NCBI GenBank assembly: GCA_014874455.1
Contig: JADBJL010000049.1
Coordinates: 1-49,223 of the forward strand
Length of the DNA stretch: 49,223 nt
Origin: Thermomicrobiaceae bacterium
GTDB taxonomy: Bacteria; Chloroflexota; Chloroflexia; Thermomicrobiales; Thermomicrobiaceae
Direction of reading: 5' to 3'
Below, piece by piece: positions 26,688-34,841 of this stretch; positions within the stretch are counted from its first letter, which is position 1, and every line of letters starts with the position of its first letter. Both the position numbers and the translations under genes were made by a program. The notes beneath the pieces were generated by a model. It did not search any database and was not told the DNA's origin. It worked only from the letters and a program-made list of their open reading frames with translations.

Positions 26688-28946
26688 CTATGACCCTGTA
26701 GCCGCAGCCTGCGCTCGCAGGTAGTTGACGAGGTGCCAGACCTCCTCGTCGCTGAGCCGACCCTGGAAACCAGGCATCGGCGTGCCGGCCCTTCCCTTCT
26801 TGATCCACCAGTAGAGATCCCCGTCCGTATGCTGATAGAGGTGGGCTGTGAGATCCATATTGATCTGCGGCCAGTTCAGCGAGGCAGCCGCCGGCCCGTC
26901 GCCGCGTCCGGAGACGCCGTGGCAGACCGCGCAGTTGGCCAGGAAGAGTTGCTGCCCGGTCGCGATCGACTCCGGGGTCGCCGGGATCGGGTTCCGCGCG
27001 CCCGCCCCAGGCGTCTGCTCCAGCCTGGAGGCCACGAGCGTCACGGCACAGACCAGAGCCAGCCCGGCACCGAGTTCGGCCAGGAAGCGGCCGCTGCCTC
27101 GCGGATCACGACGCCGGAGCCCCACGGTGACCAGCAGCACCGACACCCCGAGGCCGGCCACGGCAACCGCGGCAGTCAACCCGGCAAAGCGCGGCGGAGG
27201 CCCCGGCTGGCGCTCGGCCGGCGGCGTCTGGGCGACCTCGAGCGGGGCCGAGACACGCCAGTCGGCCTCGTTGGGCCGGCGGACGATCAGCTCCAGCTTC
27301 CAGGCCCCGACCACGCTCAGCTCACTGCCACTCGCCTCGAAGCGGGCCTGCTGCCCGCTCGCGCCCGGATGCCGCGCCAGCTCGACCTCGCGTACGCCCT
27401 CGAGGTTGCCCGGCGGCGTCACTCGCAGCAGCACCCGTGTTCCCTCGGGAACCGCTCCCCCGGCCAGCGCGAGGTCGACGGTATACCGGTTGAAGCCGAC
27501 GGCCCCCGGTGAGATCTGTAACGAGGCATGCACCTCGCTCTCGGCGAGGTGAAAGCTCGCCCGGCCGGAGCTGGCCGCCAGCGTGTCGCGGGCCGGTGGC
27601 AGGCTGGTCAGGACGCCGACGACCAGGAGTACGGCGACCCCGAGCACCGCCTCGGCGAACACCGTGTAGCTGAAGTGCCTCGGCGCGTCGACGCTGCGGC
27701 GCATGCGCGGGCCGATCACCAGCAGGTTGATCGCGCCCAGTTCCAGCAGCACGAGCGCCAGCGCCAGCTTGACGAGCAACGCCCGGCCATATGGGGTAGA
27801 CCGCAGCGCCTCGAGATTGCCCACCTGGAGCCAGGCGCTGTACAGGCCGGTCAGCGCGAGGATCGCCACGCTGGCGATCGCCAGCGTCGAGAAGCGGGGG
27901 ATGGCCAGGGCGTAGACTTCTCGCCACCGCTCGGTCTCGCCGCGCCGCGCCAGGATCAGTCCTGCCAGCAGGGTAAGCAGCCCGCCGACCCACACGCTCG
28001 ACGCGATCAGGTGCAGCCAGTCGGCAGCGATGGCGGCGGGGCGCCCGGCCGGCTGGGCGGCGGCGTGGCTCATCGATGCAGAGGCCAAAGCCGCCGCCAG
28101 GCCCAGCCCCAGGCGTATCGAGACCCAGCGCCCGGCGAGCGGCTCGCTCCAGGCTGCACGCCGGGCCAGTGAGCCTCCCAGCGCCAGCAGGAGCGCGACG
28201 CGCAGTGACCAGAGCAGGCCGAACCGGCTGCCGCTGAGGAGCCCCCAGATCGCGGCGAGCGCAAGCTGACCCTCCGCGTTCCAGGCCTGCACGCCCAGAC
28301 CAGCCAGGCTCCCGATCAGGGCCAGGGCCAGGCTGGCCAGCGCCAGTGCCCGCACAGAGCCGGCCACTCGCGCACGCCGCTCAGGTTCCAGTGGCTCCAG
28401 GCTCGGGCGAACGACCCAGCGCCAGCCCACGAGCGCGCCGAGCAGCCCGGCGAGCCCGAGCAGGCCCAAACCGCGCCCGACCGCGTCGAGCCACGCTGGC
28501 GCGAAGCCGACGGACAAGGGCGGGGGCGGAGCCGGCACCTGGGCATCGGCTACCGTGCCGATGGTGAAGGAGAAGAAGCCCACCTCGGGGTGCCCGTCGG
28601 CCGCCGAGACGTTGCGCCACTGCACCGTGTAGGTGCCCCGCGGCAGGTCGGGTGGCAGGGGCAGCACGAGCTCCTTCGGGTCAGTGCCGATGTGGCTCGG
28701 CTCCGTCGCGAGACGCTGCCCCTGCGCGTCGAAGAGCTCGGCCCGGCTGTAGGCGGCTTCCAGCGGCTCGGTGAACCACATCCGCACCTCGCGCGGTACC
28801 TCGGGCACGACCGCGTTCGCCGCTGGGTCGCTGCGCTCGAGGAAGGCGTGCCCCTCGGCGATCCCCACCGGCAGGCCGAGCAGCATGAGCAGGGTAGCGA
28901 GGACGCCGACGAGTCCCCGTCTTCCTCGCCGCGCTCGTCGTCTCAT
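26688..28946 (-). CDS. CopC-CopD-cytochrome c fusion protein (752 aa)
   Basis: After a signal peptide the mature protein begins at His33 (H-A-F-L-E-R-S-D-P), the copper-binding N-terminus of CopC. It is followed by a CopD-type multi-helix membrane region (about 145-450) with W-L-H-L-I-A-S-S-V-W-V-G-G-L. Then come a beta-sandwich (about 475-580), another membrane helix pair, and a C-terminal class I cytochrome c domain with C-A-V-C-H (Cys672, Cys675, His676) and a distal Met in T-P-M-P-G-F. CopC and CopD handle periplasmic copper; the haem domain would add electron transfer. The gene is 12 bases downstream of another secreted protein on the same strand. Confidence 0.88.
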   Translation of the reverse strand: MRRRARRGRRGLVGVLATLLMLLGLPVGIAEGHAFLERSDPAANAVVPEVPREVRMWFTEPLEAAYSRAELFDAQGQRLATEPSHIGTDPKELVLPLPPDLPRGTYTVQWRNVSAADGHPEVGFFSFTIGTVADAQVPAPPPPLSVGFAPAWLDAVGRGLGLLGLAGLLGALVGWRWVVRPSLEPLEPERRARVAGSVRALALASLALALIGSLAGLGVQAWNAEGQLALAAIWGLLSGSRFGLLWSLRVALLLALGGSLARRAAWSEPLAGRWVSIRLGLGLAAALASASMSHAAAQPAGRPAAIAADWLHLIASSVWVGGLLTLLAGLILARRGETERWREVYALAIPRFSTLAIASVAILALTGLYSAWLQVGNLEALRSTPYGRALLVKLALALVLLELGAINLLVIGPRMRRSVDAPRHFSYTVFAEAVLGVAVLLVVGVLTSLPPARDTLAASSGRASFHLAESEVHASLQISPGAVGFNRYTVDLALAGGAVPEGTRVLLRVTPPGNLEGVREVELARHPGASGQQARFEASGSELSVVGAWKLELIVRRPNEADWRVSAPLEVAQTPPAERQPGPPPRFAGLTAAVAVAGLGVSVLLVTVGLRRRDPRGSGRFLAELGAGLALVCAVTLVASRLEQTPGAGARNPIPATPESIATGQQLFLANCAVCHGVSGRGDGPAAASLNWPQINMDLTAHLYQHTDGDLYWWIKKGRAGTPMPGFQGRLSDEEVWHLVNYLRAQAAATGS

Positions 28947-28958
28947 GGCTCCGACCCG

Positions 28959-29633
28959 CTAGCTCCCGGCCTCGCGCGGCGTCACCCGGGCCGTCTCCGA
29001 GGTCGAGCGGAGGGCGCGGCGAGCCAGCACGAGCCCGCTTGCGCCGGCGATCAGCCCCAGGAGCCCGACCACCAGCCCGGCGATGCCGAGCAGGCGCGCG
29101 GTCGCGGCGGTATCGCTCGCTCGGGCCGCCAACCCTTCGATCTCCGAGGCCGGCGGCACCCGCTTCGGAAAGCTCAGCTCGGCACGCGACTGCACCTCGG
29201 AGAACGTCTCCGGCCCGCTCGTGAAGTGCTCGTCGATCGGCGTACCCTCGATGGTGCCGAAGATGTGGAAGGTATAGGCTCCCTCGGCCGTCGGGATAAA
29301 CTCAGCCTGGTAAGCGCCAGACTCGCCGAAAGCTGGTTCGAGCTTCAGGGGCATGACCTGGTCGCCGAAGATCACCTCAGCCTGCAGCGTGTCGGCCAGA
29401 CCCTCGACCGGCTGGGCCTCCTCGCCGTGGTGGCCCTTCGACACACGCAGGTAGAGCCCGTTCGGCTCCTCGACGATCGCCGGCTCGTGCAGGAAGCCGA
29501 CGACGATCTCGTACTCGCCGACCTCCCGGCCCTCGTGCGCACTGGCCAGGCCGATGCTGGCCAGTAACCCGGCGGTTGCGATCGCCAGGGCTACCACCAG
29601 GCGCGTGGGGAACAACGCTCGCTTCATGCTCAC
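28959..29633 (-). CDS. Secreted, C-terminally anchored protein of the copper cluster (224 aa)
   Basis: I do not recognise a named family with certainty. It has a signal peptide ending near A-S-A-H-E-G, a beta-sandwich-like extracytoplasmic domain rich in His and Glu near its start (H-E-G-R-E, K-G-H-H-G-E-E), and a C-terminal membrane helix. The layout resembles periplasmic metal-handling proteins that accompany CopC/CopD. The start is GTG at 29633 (five bases after GAGGAGG) or ATG at 29627. It is in one operon with the CopC-CopD fusion. Confidence 0.72.
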   Translation of the reverse strand: MSMKRALFPTRLVVALAIATAGLLASIGLASAHEGREVGEYEIVVGFLHEPAIVEEPNGLYLRVSKGHHGEEAQPVEGLADTLQAEVIFGDQVMPLKLEPAFGESGAYQAEFIPTAEGAYTFHIFGTIEGTPIDEHFTSGPETFSEVQSRAELSFPKRVPPASEIEGLAARASDTAATARLLGIAGLVVGLLGLIAGASGLVLARRALRSTSETARVTPREAGS

Positions 29634-29667
29634 AGTAGCCTCCTCGCTCGCTTACCTGACCCCGGCT

Positions 29668-29706
29668 GGTGACAGGGCCTCGGCCTGAGGCTTCGGCTCT
29701 GTCACC
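29668..29706 (-). terminator. Compound hairpin between two copper-cluster genes
   Basis: An outer 8-bp stem (GGTGACAG / CTGTCACC) encloses an inner GCCTC/GAGGC stem. It lies downstream of the 29744-30358 gene and upstream of the next gene, so it could end the former transcript. Confidence 0.5.
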
Positions 29707-29743
29707 GGTATCGCCTGATCGCCCGGTGGAGTCGATGCGGAGG

Positions 29744-30358
29744 CTAGGCGCGAGGCGGAAGAGGATCCGGGGCGACTGCGAGGCCGCCCGGAAGGACGTC
29801 GGAGGTGGGGAGAGTCGCCTGGAGCAGGCGTAGCGGTGGATAGAAGGAGAGTTGGACGGCGACGATCAGCGGCTGGCCGATCGCCGTCCAGCCTTCGGAT
29901 GCGCGTAGCACCGGCCCGTTATAGTCGCGAGCGCCGTCGGTGGTGGGACCGCTGGCAGTCGAGTGCCCGGCGTGGTGGTGCCCGCGAAGCTCGAACAGGA
30001 CGTGCTCGTGCGGCAGGGCTGCACCACAGCGGCAGGCGGTCGGAAACGTCAGCAGGCTGAGCACCAGCCCGAGGGCGAGGATCAGACCGGCGGCTGTGGC
30101 GTTGCTCTCGATCCTCCACCGTCCCGAGCGGATGGCAGAGACTGTTCGCAGGCTGCCCCCTCGGCTCGTACTCTCGCCGCGAGGCGCGTGGCCGTCGAGC
30201 ATCGCGGGGACGAAGCCCGCAGTACGCGCAGCCGGTGCCCGCTGAAGCACGAGAGAGACACTCCCCGCGATTGCCAGGAGCAGAGCGCCCGTAACGCGCA
30301 GGCTGGCAGCGAGGCCCAGACTATCCGCGGCGCTGGCGTGCAAGAGCGGTGGGCTCAT
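29744..30358 (-). CDS. Hypothetical two-helix membrane protein with Cys/His-rich segment (204 aa)
   Basis: No family recognised. Two hydrophobic helices (about 20-40 and 90-108) flank a basic segment. Directly after the second helix comes T-A-C-R-C-G-A-A-L-P-H-E-H-V and then R-G-H-H-H-A-G-H, a likely metal-binding patch. The position upstream of the CopC-type genes on the same strand fits a metal-related role, but the ribosome-binding site is weak and the start uncertain. Confidence 0.5.
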   Translation of the reverse strand: MSPPLLHASAADSLGLAASLRVTGALLLAIAGSVSLVLQRAPAARTAGFVPAMLDGHAPRGESTSRGGSLRTVSAIRSGRWRIESNATAAGLILALGLVLSLLTFPTACRCGAALPHEHVLFELRGHHHAGHSTASGPTTDGARDYNGPVLRASEGWTAIGQPLIVAVQLSFYPPLRLLQATLPTSDVLPGGLAVAPDPLPPRA

Positions 30359-30862
30359 CTTATTACGCTACCTACGTGCGACAGCCGCTGCCGGATTCAC
30401 GCCTGCTCAGCCGTGCTACCGGGCCATCGAGAAGCGCCAGGCCAGAGCGACGGCGTGCCCTCGACCCCGTCTCGACCGGCTCCCAGCAGATACTATACGA
30501 CGGATAGCGGAGGCGCGTGCCGGAAAACCCTGAAGCTCGGTACGCAGCGGCGCGCTGCAACGTCCGTTCCCATCAGGACACTACCCAGGATCCCGAGATT
30601 TGTGCAGCCGTGGAGCGCGTCCCGCGAGATCGCTGCCGCCCTCAGCGCTTCGCAGGCACTGGCCGGCCTGGAGCACTACTAAGCCGAATCTCGAACACCG
30701 GTTACGGCGCACCCGACTGGTGGGAGCGCTGGCCGCGTTCCAAGCTGACTCCACTCCTGTCCTCACGCATCGCGAGGGCCAGGCGTGCGCCAGGGTCGAG
30801 ATCAGGCGTGGTCAGAAATCCAGCACCGCAACATCCACCCGAATGGCTCCAGGGCCGAACTG
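30359..30862. other. Gene-free stretch of about 500 bases
   Basis: Several frames remain open here, but none has recognisable similarity or a convincing start. A -10-like TATAGT occurs on the minus strand at 30497-30492, possibly serving the gene that starts at 30358. I see no strong hairpin. Confidence 0.35.
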
Positions 30863-32122
30863 CTAGCCCTCGGTCATCATCTGGCGGGACGGTCGGAGGA
30901 AGAAGAGCACGACCGCTGCCAGCAGGCTGACCACTGCGGCATAGGTGAAACCCACCCCCGCGCCGAACACGCCCCACAGCGCGCCGACGACCGCGCTCGA
31001 GACGAAATCTCCGACCCCGTTCACCGTCGCGAGTATGCCGAAACCCAGGCCACGACTCTCCGCATGCAGGAGGTCGGCGGCCAGCGCACCTTCGAGTGTG
31101 TCCTCGGCGGCGATAAAGGTGCCGGCCAGCGCGAAGAGGACAGCGGCGATCGGGATCGTCAGTCGCAGCCAGGCGAAACCAGCGAACGTCACCGCGGCCA
31201 GCCCGTATCCGGCAGCGAGCAGCGTCCGCCGATCGAAGCGATCGGAGAGCGCCCCGATCGGAAAGGAGGCCGACGCATACAGGACGTTACGGAGCAGGTA
31301 GAGTGCGACCCCGGTAGAGGCGGCCACCGCGAGACCGTGGAGAGGCTCCAGGCCTTGCTGGACGCGCAAGATCAGGAGGGTCGGAGCGCAGTCGGCGATG
31401 CCGAACAGCCCGACGGCGAGCATGAACCGCCGAAAACCGGACGGTAGCGTCCGCAAGCTCGTGAGGAACCGATGGCCCTGGCGGGAAGGAGACGGATCGC
31501 GGACGAACGTGGCGAAGGCGACAGCAGAGAGCAGCCCGGGAACCAGCGTCAGCAGGAAGATCGCGCGCATCCCGACCAGGTGGAGCGCAACCAACGCGCA
31601 GAGCGGGCCTGCCACGGCCCCGGCGGTGTCACTCGCGCGGTGGAAGCCGAAGGCCCGGCCACGGGCGAGCGGCGGCACCGACTCAGCCAGCATGGCGTCG
31701 CGGACCGGGCCGCGGATGCCTCGTCCGAACCAGCCGATGACCCGCCCGAGCAAGACGAGATGCCAGGTGGTGGCGAGCGCGAACGATGCCTTCGAAATCC
31801 CGGTGAGGGTATACCCCGTCACCGCGATCGCCTTGCGGTGGCCCCAGCGGTCGGAGGCGTGGCCCGCCCACACCTTCACGAAGCTCGAGACCGCGTCGGC
31901 GATACCCTCGATCAGGCCGAGCACGGCCGGCCCAGCACCGATGCTTGCCAGAAAGGCGGGCAAGATCGCGGTCGCCATCTCGTGACCGAAGTCCGACAGG
32001 AAGCTCGTGAGACCCATCCCCAGCACATTGCGATTGAGCCAGGCCCTCTCCGGTTCGGCTCGGGGCGGTACCACCGTGCTGAGATCGATTGCTTCCTCAA
32101 AGGCCTCGTCATGATCCGCCAT
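30863..32122 (-). CDS. MFS transporter under fluoride-riboswitch control (419 aa)
   Basis: A 12-helix major-facilitator protein. The first-loop motif appears as G-H-A-S-D-R-W-G-H-R-K and the second-half copy as G-A-L-S-D-R-F-D-R-R. R-G-I-R-G-P-V-R-D-A-M and F-G-F-H-R-A-S-D-T-A-G are conserved in a subgroup of drug/unknown-substrate exporters. ATG at 32122 follows AAAGGAG. Its 5' leader carries a fluoride riboswitch with terminator (32155-32244), so expression should rise with fluoride. The substrate may be fluoride-linked, such as an anion or a toxic metabolite; the protein sequence alone does not tell. Confidence 0.88.
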   Translation of the reverse strand: MADHDEAFEEAIDLSTVVPPRAEPERAWLNRNVLGMGLTSFLSDFGHEMATAILPAFLASIGAGPAVLGLIEGIADAVSSFVKVWAGHASDRWGHRKAIAVTGYTLTGISKASFALATTWHLVLLGRVIGWFGRGIRGPVRDAMLAESVPPLARGRAFGFHRASDTAGAVAGPLCALVALHLVGMRAIFLLTLVPGLLSAVAFATFVRDPSPSRQGHRFLTSLRTLPSGFRRFMLAVGLFGIADCAPTLLILRVQQGLEPLHGLAVAASTGVALYLLRNVLYASASFPIGALSDRFDRRTLLAAGYGLAAVTFAGFAWLRLTIPIAAVLFALAGTFIAAEDTLEGALAADLLHAESRGLGFGILATVNGVGDFVSSAVVGALWGVFGAGVGFTYAAVVSLLAAVVLFFLRPSRQMMTEG

Positions 32123-32154
32123 CGGTACATCGCTCCTTTCGACATTCGCGCAGC

Positions 32155-32244
32155 AACAAAAGCGGCTCCTGACCGAATACTCGGTCAGGAGCCATCAGCT
32201 CGACCGCGTTTCAGCCCTTCGGCCCCGGCGGGCCCCATCGCCGA
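32155..32244 (-). promoter_or_regulatory. Fluoride (crcB-motif) riboswitch with terminator, leader of the MFS gene
   Basis: Read on the minus strand: the P1 hairpin GGCGATGGGGCCCGCC, then a variable arm, AAACGCGGTCGAGC, and the conserved CTGATGGCTCCTG. The loop GGGGCC can pair with the 3' GGCTCC, the pseudoknot of this class. The same GGCTCCTG is also the left arm of a perfect 13-bp terminator stem (32193-32164, loop of 4) followed by GCTTTTG, so aptamer and terminator are mutually exclusive. The layout matches the Thermotoga petrophila fluoride aptamer closely. Confidence 0.85.
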
Positions 32245-32259
32245 CCATGTCTCCGCTGA

Positions 32260-32268
32260 ACTATACCA
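32260..32268 (-). promoter_or_regulatory. Extended -10 promoter of the MFS transcript
   Basis: TGG-TATAGT on the minus strand is an extended -10 box placed about 17 bases before the riboswitch P1 stem, as expected for a start site just upstream of the aptamer. No good -35 box is seen. Confidence 0.55.
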
Positions 32269-32536
32269 TGACTCATGCAACGACTCTGGCCTTCGGATAC
32301 CTCGAAGGTCGAGCACGTGTGTGCCCGCACCCACCCTGCTGCGCTCTCGGCGCAGTTGTCCGAGGAGCTGAAGCTCCGCGCTCACCGAGCAAAGCAGGCT
32401 CGACGTCGGCTGGCACGGCTGCAGGGGGCAGCCCCTTTCGAGGGGGCGTGGGACGTGAGCTCGGCGCTGCAGCGCCGACCAGGCCGGCGGGCACCCGGCC
32501 GCACCCAAACGGTTCGCCCCTCAGTCAGGCAGTCCG

Positions 32537-32565
32537 TTGACACGTTGCGCCCCGGCGAGTACACT
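32537..32565 (+). promoter_or_regulatory. Sigma-70-type promoter of the antiporter operon
   Basis: TTGACA (32537-32542), exactly 17 bases, TACACT (32560-32565). Transcription would start near 32572, eleven bases before the fluoride aptamer. Confidence 0.75.
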
Positions 32566-32582
32566 CAGCGTGCGATCTCGAA

Positions 32583-32672
32583 GGGCGATGGAGTCCGCCC
32601 GAGTCGACAACGACTCGAACCGCCGGACGGCTGATGGCTCCTGCTCGCGGCGCGGGCAGGAGCCATCGCTTT
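32583..32672 (+). promoter_or_regulatory. Fluoride (crcB-motif) riboswitch with terminator, leader of the antiporter operon
   Basis: GGGCGATGGAGTCCGCCC forms P1. It is followed by an inserted hairpin (GAGTCG...CGACTC), AACCGCCGGACGG and the conserved CTGATGGCTCCTG. The loop GGAGTC pairs with 3' GGCTCC, and that same segment forms the left arm of a 12-bp stem (GATGGCTCCTGC 32633-32644 with GCAGGAGCCATC 32656-32667) followed by GCTTT. Compared with the divergent copy, the loop differs (GGGGCC versus GGAGTC) yet keeps pairing with the invariant strand through G-U pairs, supporting a real structure. Confidence 0.88.
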
Positions 32673-32725
32673 CCTGCCTGTCGCCGTGCGGTCGATCCGT
32701 ATCGGTGTCGGTGGGAGGCAGAGAG

Positions 32726-33925
32726 ATGGAGCACGTCTGGGGGGCGGCCGCAGTCTGGATGGCGCTCGCGCTCGTCGCGAGCCTGTTCTCGATCCGGCTC
32801 GGAGTCTCGGTCGCGCTGGTCGAGATCGCCGTGGGCGTCTTCGGCGGTAACGTCCTGCACCTCGGAGTCAGCGAGTGGATCAATGTCCTGGCCGGGATCG
32901 GCGCGGTGGTGCTGACGTTCCTGGCCGGCGCCGAGATCGACCCGGAGTCGCTGCGCCGGCACCTGAAGCCGAGCCTGGCGATCGGCATCGCTGGCTTCCT
33001 CTTCCCCTTCCTCGGCGCCGCGGCCTTCGCGCGCTTCGTCGCCGGCTGGGCGCCTGACTCCGCCTGGATCGCCGGCATCGCGCTCTCGACGACCTCGGTC
33101 GCGGTCGTCTACGCCGTGATGGTCGAGACCGGCCTGAACCAGACGGAACTCGGCAAGCTGATCCTCGCCGCCTGCTTCATCAACGACCTGGGCACGGTGC
33201 TGGCGCTCGGCCTGATCTTCGCGGGCTTCGACCGCTGGCTCGTGGTGTTCGCCGTGGTCACCGCGCTGGTGCTCTGGCCTCTTCCCCGGCTCACGCGCTG
33301 GGTCATCCAGACCTGGGGAGGCAAGGTTTCGGAGCCTGAGGTGAAGTTCCTGCTGCTCGTGCTGTTCGCGCTCGGCTGGCTGGCGACGCGTGCCGGGAGC
33401 GAAGCGGTGCTGCCGGCTTACCTGATCGGCCTGGTCGTGGCCGACGTCTTCCAGGAGAGCCGGGCACTGATGCTCCGGCTGCGGACGATCGCCTTCGGGG
33501 CGCTGACGCCGTTCTACTTCATCAAGGCCGGCCTCTTCGTCTCGATCCCGGCCGTCATCTCCGGGGCTGCGCTCATCGGTGCCTTGCTGCTGGTCAAGAT
33601 GGCCACCAAAATCGTCGGGATATGGCCGCTGACGCGGATCTTCGCCATGGAGCGGCGCAGCGGCACCTATACGACGTTGCTGATGTCGACCGGCCTGACC
33701 TTCGGCACCATCTCGGCACTCTTCGGGCTCACGAACGGGCTGATCGACCAGGCGCAGTATACAGTCCTGGTCACCGTCGTCATCGGCTCAGCCGTCATTC
33801 CAACCTTGATCGCGCAGACCTGGTTCCTGCCGGAAATCACTCCAAGCGGCACGGAAGAGCCACACACAGCCGAGACCCGAACGCTGCGAGCGATGGAGTC
33901 GTCACTGAGCGAAGGAGAGGGCTAG
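32726..33925 (+). CDS. CPA2-type cation/proton antiporter (399 aa)
   Basis: A multi-helix Na+(K+)/H+ antiporter of the KefB/NapA-like group: about 12 hydrophobic helices, with the charged-helix motif F-I-N-D-L-G (Asn153-Asp154) that carries protons and ions, and an unwound-helix Ser/Thr segment A-L-S-T-T-S-V-A. There is no C-terminal TrkA-N domain. ATG at 32726 follows GGGAGG; an in-frame extension upstream runs through the riboswitch and is not translated protein. Antiporters are among the gene classes known behind fluoride riboswitches, possibly offsetting proton uptake as HF. It is one base from the uspA-like gene. Confidence 0.88.
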   Translation: MEHVWGAAAVWMALALVASLFSIRLGVSVALVEIAVGVFGGNVLHLGVSEWINVLAGIGAVVLTFLAGAEIDPESLRRHLKPSLAIGIAGFLFPFLGAAAFARFVAGWAPDSAWIAGIALSTTSVAVVYAVMVETGLNQTELGKLILAACFINDLGTVLALGLIFAGFDRWLVVFAVVTALVLWPLPRLTRWVIQTWGGKVSEPEVKFLLLVLFALGWLATRAGSEAVLPAYLIGLVVADVFQESRALMLRLRTIAFGALTPFYFIKAGLFVSIPAVISGAALIGALLLVKMATKIVGIWPLTRIFAMERRSGTYTTLLMSTGLTFGTISALFGLTNGLIDQAQYTVLVTVVIGSAVIPTLIAQTWFLPEITPSGTEEPHTAETRTLRAMESSLSEGEG

Positions 33926-33926
33926 C

Positions 33927-34352
33927 ATGCTCTTCCGCAAGATCCTCGTGGGCTTCGACGGTTCCAAGGGTTCCTGGGAGGCGCTGCGCAGCGCGCTCGC
34001 CCTGGCCAAACAGTTCTCCGCCGAATTGCTGGCGCTCTCGGTCATCGAGATCCCGCACTGGACTGCCGCCGTCGGAGAAGTGGACGAGCAGCGCGCGCTG
34101 CTCGAAGAGCGATTCCGGCAACTGCACGATGAGGCACGGCGGCTCGCCGCTCAGGAAGGGGTCTCGCTCCAGACTCTGGTGAAAGTCGGACACCCCGCCC
34201 AGACGCTGGTGAGCTCAGCGCGCGCTGGCCAGTTCGACCTGATTGTCATCGGCCACAGCGGCCACTCGGGAGTCTGGGGCACCTTCCTGGGCACGACGGC
34301 GGACAAGGTCGTCCGCCACGCGCCCTGCACCGTCATGGTCGTGCGCTGGTAG
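33927..34352 (+). CDS. Universal stress protein, UspA family (141 aa)
   Basis: A single Usp domain of the ATP-binding type: N-terminal K-I-L-V-G-F-D-G-S and the C-terminal G-H-S-G-H-S-G...G-T...V-V-R-H-A-P-C-T-V signature, which holds the triphosphate loop G-2x-G-9x-G-(S/T). ATG at 33927 is one base after the antiporter stop, with GGAGAGGG as ribosome-binding site, so it shares the fluoride-controlled transcript. Usp proteins often modulate partner transporters. Confidence 0.92.
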   Translation: MLFRKILVGFDGSKGSWEALRSALALAKQFSAELLALSVIEIPHWTAAVGEVDEQRALLEERFRQLHDEARRLAAQEGVSLQTLVKVGHPAQTLVSSARAGQFDLIVIGHSGHSGVWGTFLGTTADKVVRHAPCTVMVVRW

Positions 34353-34379
34353 GCACCCCGCTCGTTACCGTGAGATCAT

Positions 34380-34396
34380 CCAGGGGCGGCCCCTGG
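34380..34396 (+). terminator. Short hairpin between uspA-like and UreI-like genes
   Basis: CCAGGGG-CGG-CCCCTGG is a 7-bp stem with a 3-nt loop, 27 bases after the Usp stop. It may lower readthrough into the next gene. No T-run. Confidence 0.35.
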
Positions 34397-34412
34397 CGAG
34401 CGCGAGATCGCG

Positions 34413-34841
34413 GTGATCAATATCTTTGCTGGCGGCATCACTTTCCTGGCCGCCGTCGCCACCGCGTTCCGCTCGGGAGCGGGGATCACTGGGGAAATCG
34501 CGTTCGGCGCGCTGGTGCTCCTGTTCGCCTTTACCTACCTATGGATAGCTATCAACCGGATCTTCCAGCTCGACGGGCGGGGTCTGGGCTGGTACTCGCT
34601 CTTCGTAGCAATCACCGCGGTGCCGATCGGGATCGAGATCCTGACAGGCGCACAGAAGGCCTGGGACTGGTGGCTGGGCCTCGACTGGCTGGCCTGGGGG
34701 GTGCTGTGGTTCTTCTACTTCCTTCTCCTGGTGCCGCGACGACTCACGGCCAACTTCGTCGGTGCCGTCACGCTGCTCGAAGGGATCCTGACCGCCTGGC
34801 TGCCGGGCTACCTGATCCTGCGCGGCCACCTGGCGGTCTGA
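34413..34841 (+). CDS. AmiS/UreI-family channel lacking the first helix (142 aa)
   Basis: AmiS/UreI proteins are six-helix, acid-gated channels for urea or short amides, 170-200 residues long. The match is clear from A-V-I-N-I-F-A-G-G through F-A-F-T-Y-L-W-I-A-I-N, W-Y-S-L-F-V-A-I-T-A-V-P, W-L-A-W-G-V-L-W-F and L-E-G-I-L-T-A-W-L-P-G-Y-L. The N-terminal helix (M-L-G-L-V-L-L-Y-V-G in H. pylori UreI) is absent: family-like residues continue only to R-E-I-A before the GTG start, and an in-frame stop lies at 34371. No Shine-Dalgarno sequence is visible at this GTG. It may be a truncated allele, a true five-helix variant, or carry a sequence error. Confidence 0.78.
   Translation: MINIFAGGITFLAAVATAFRSGAGITGEIAFGALVLLFAFTYLWIAINRIFQLDGRGLGWYSLFVAITAVPIGIEILTGAQKAWDWWLGLDWLAWGVLWFFYFLLLVPRRLTANFVGAVTLLEGILTAWLPGYLILRGHLAV

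Noticed and set aside
30359-30862. Protein-coding gene in the 500-base gap before the MFS gene
   Set aside because: Open frames are present on both strands, but none has a plausible start, family motif or membrane/signal pattern.
32275-32634. Small open frame between the two riboswitches
   Set aside because: It runs through the antiporter promoter and into its aptamer; the translation (basic, Arg/Leu-rich) has no recognisable similarity and no ribosome-binding site.
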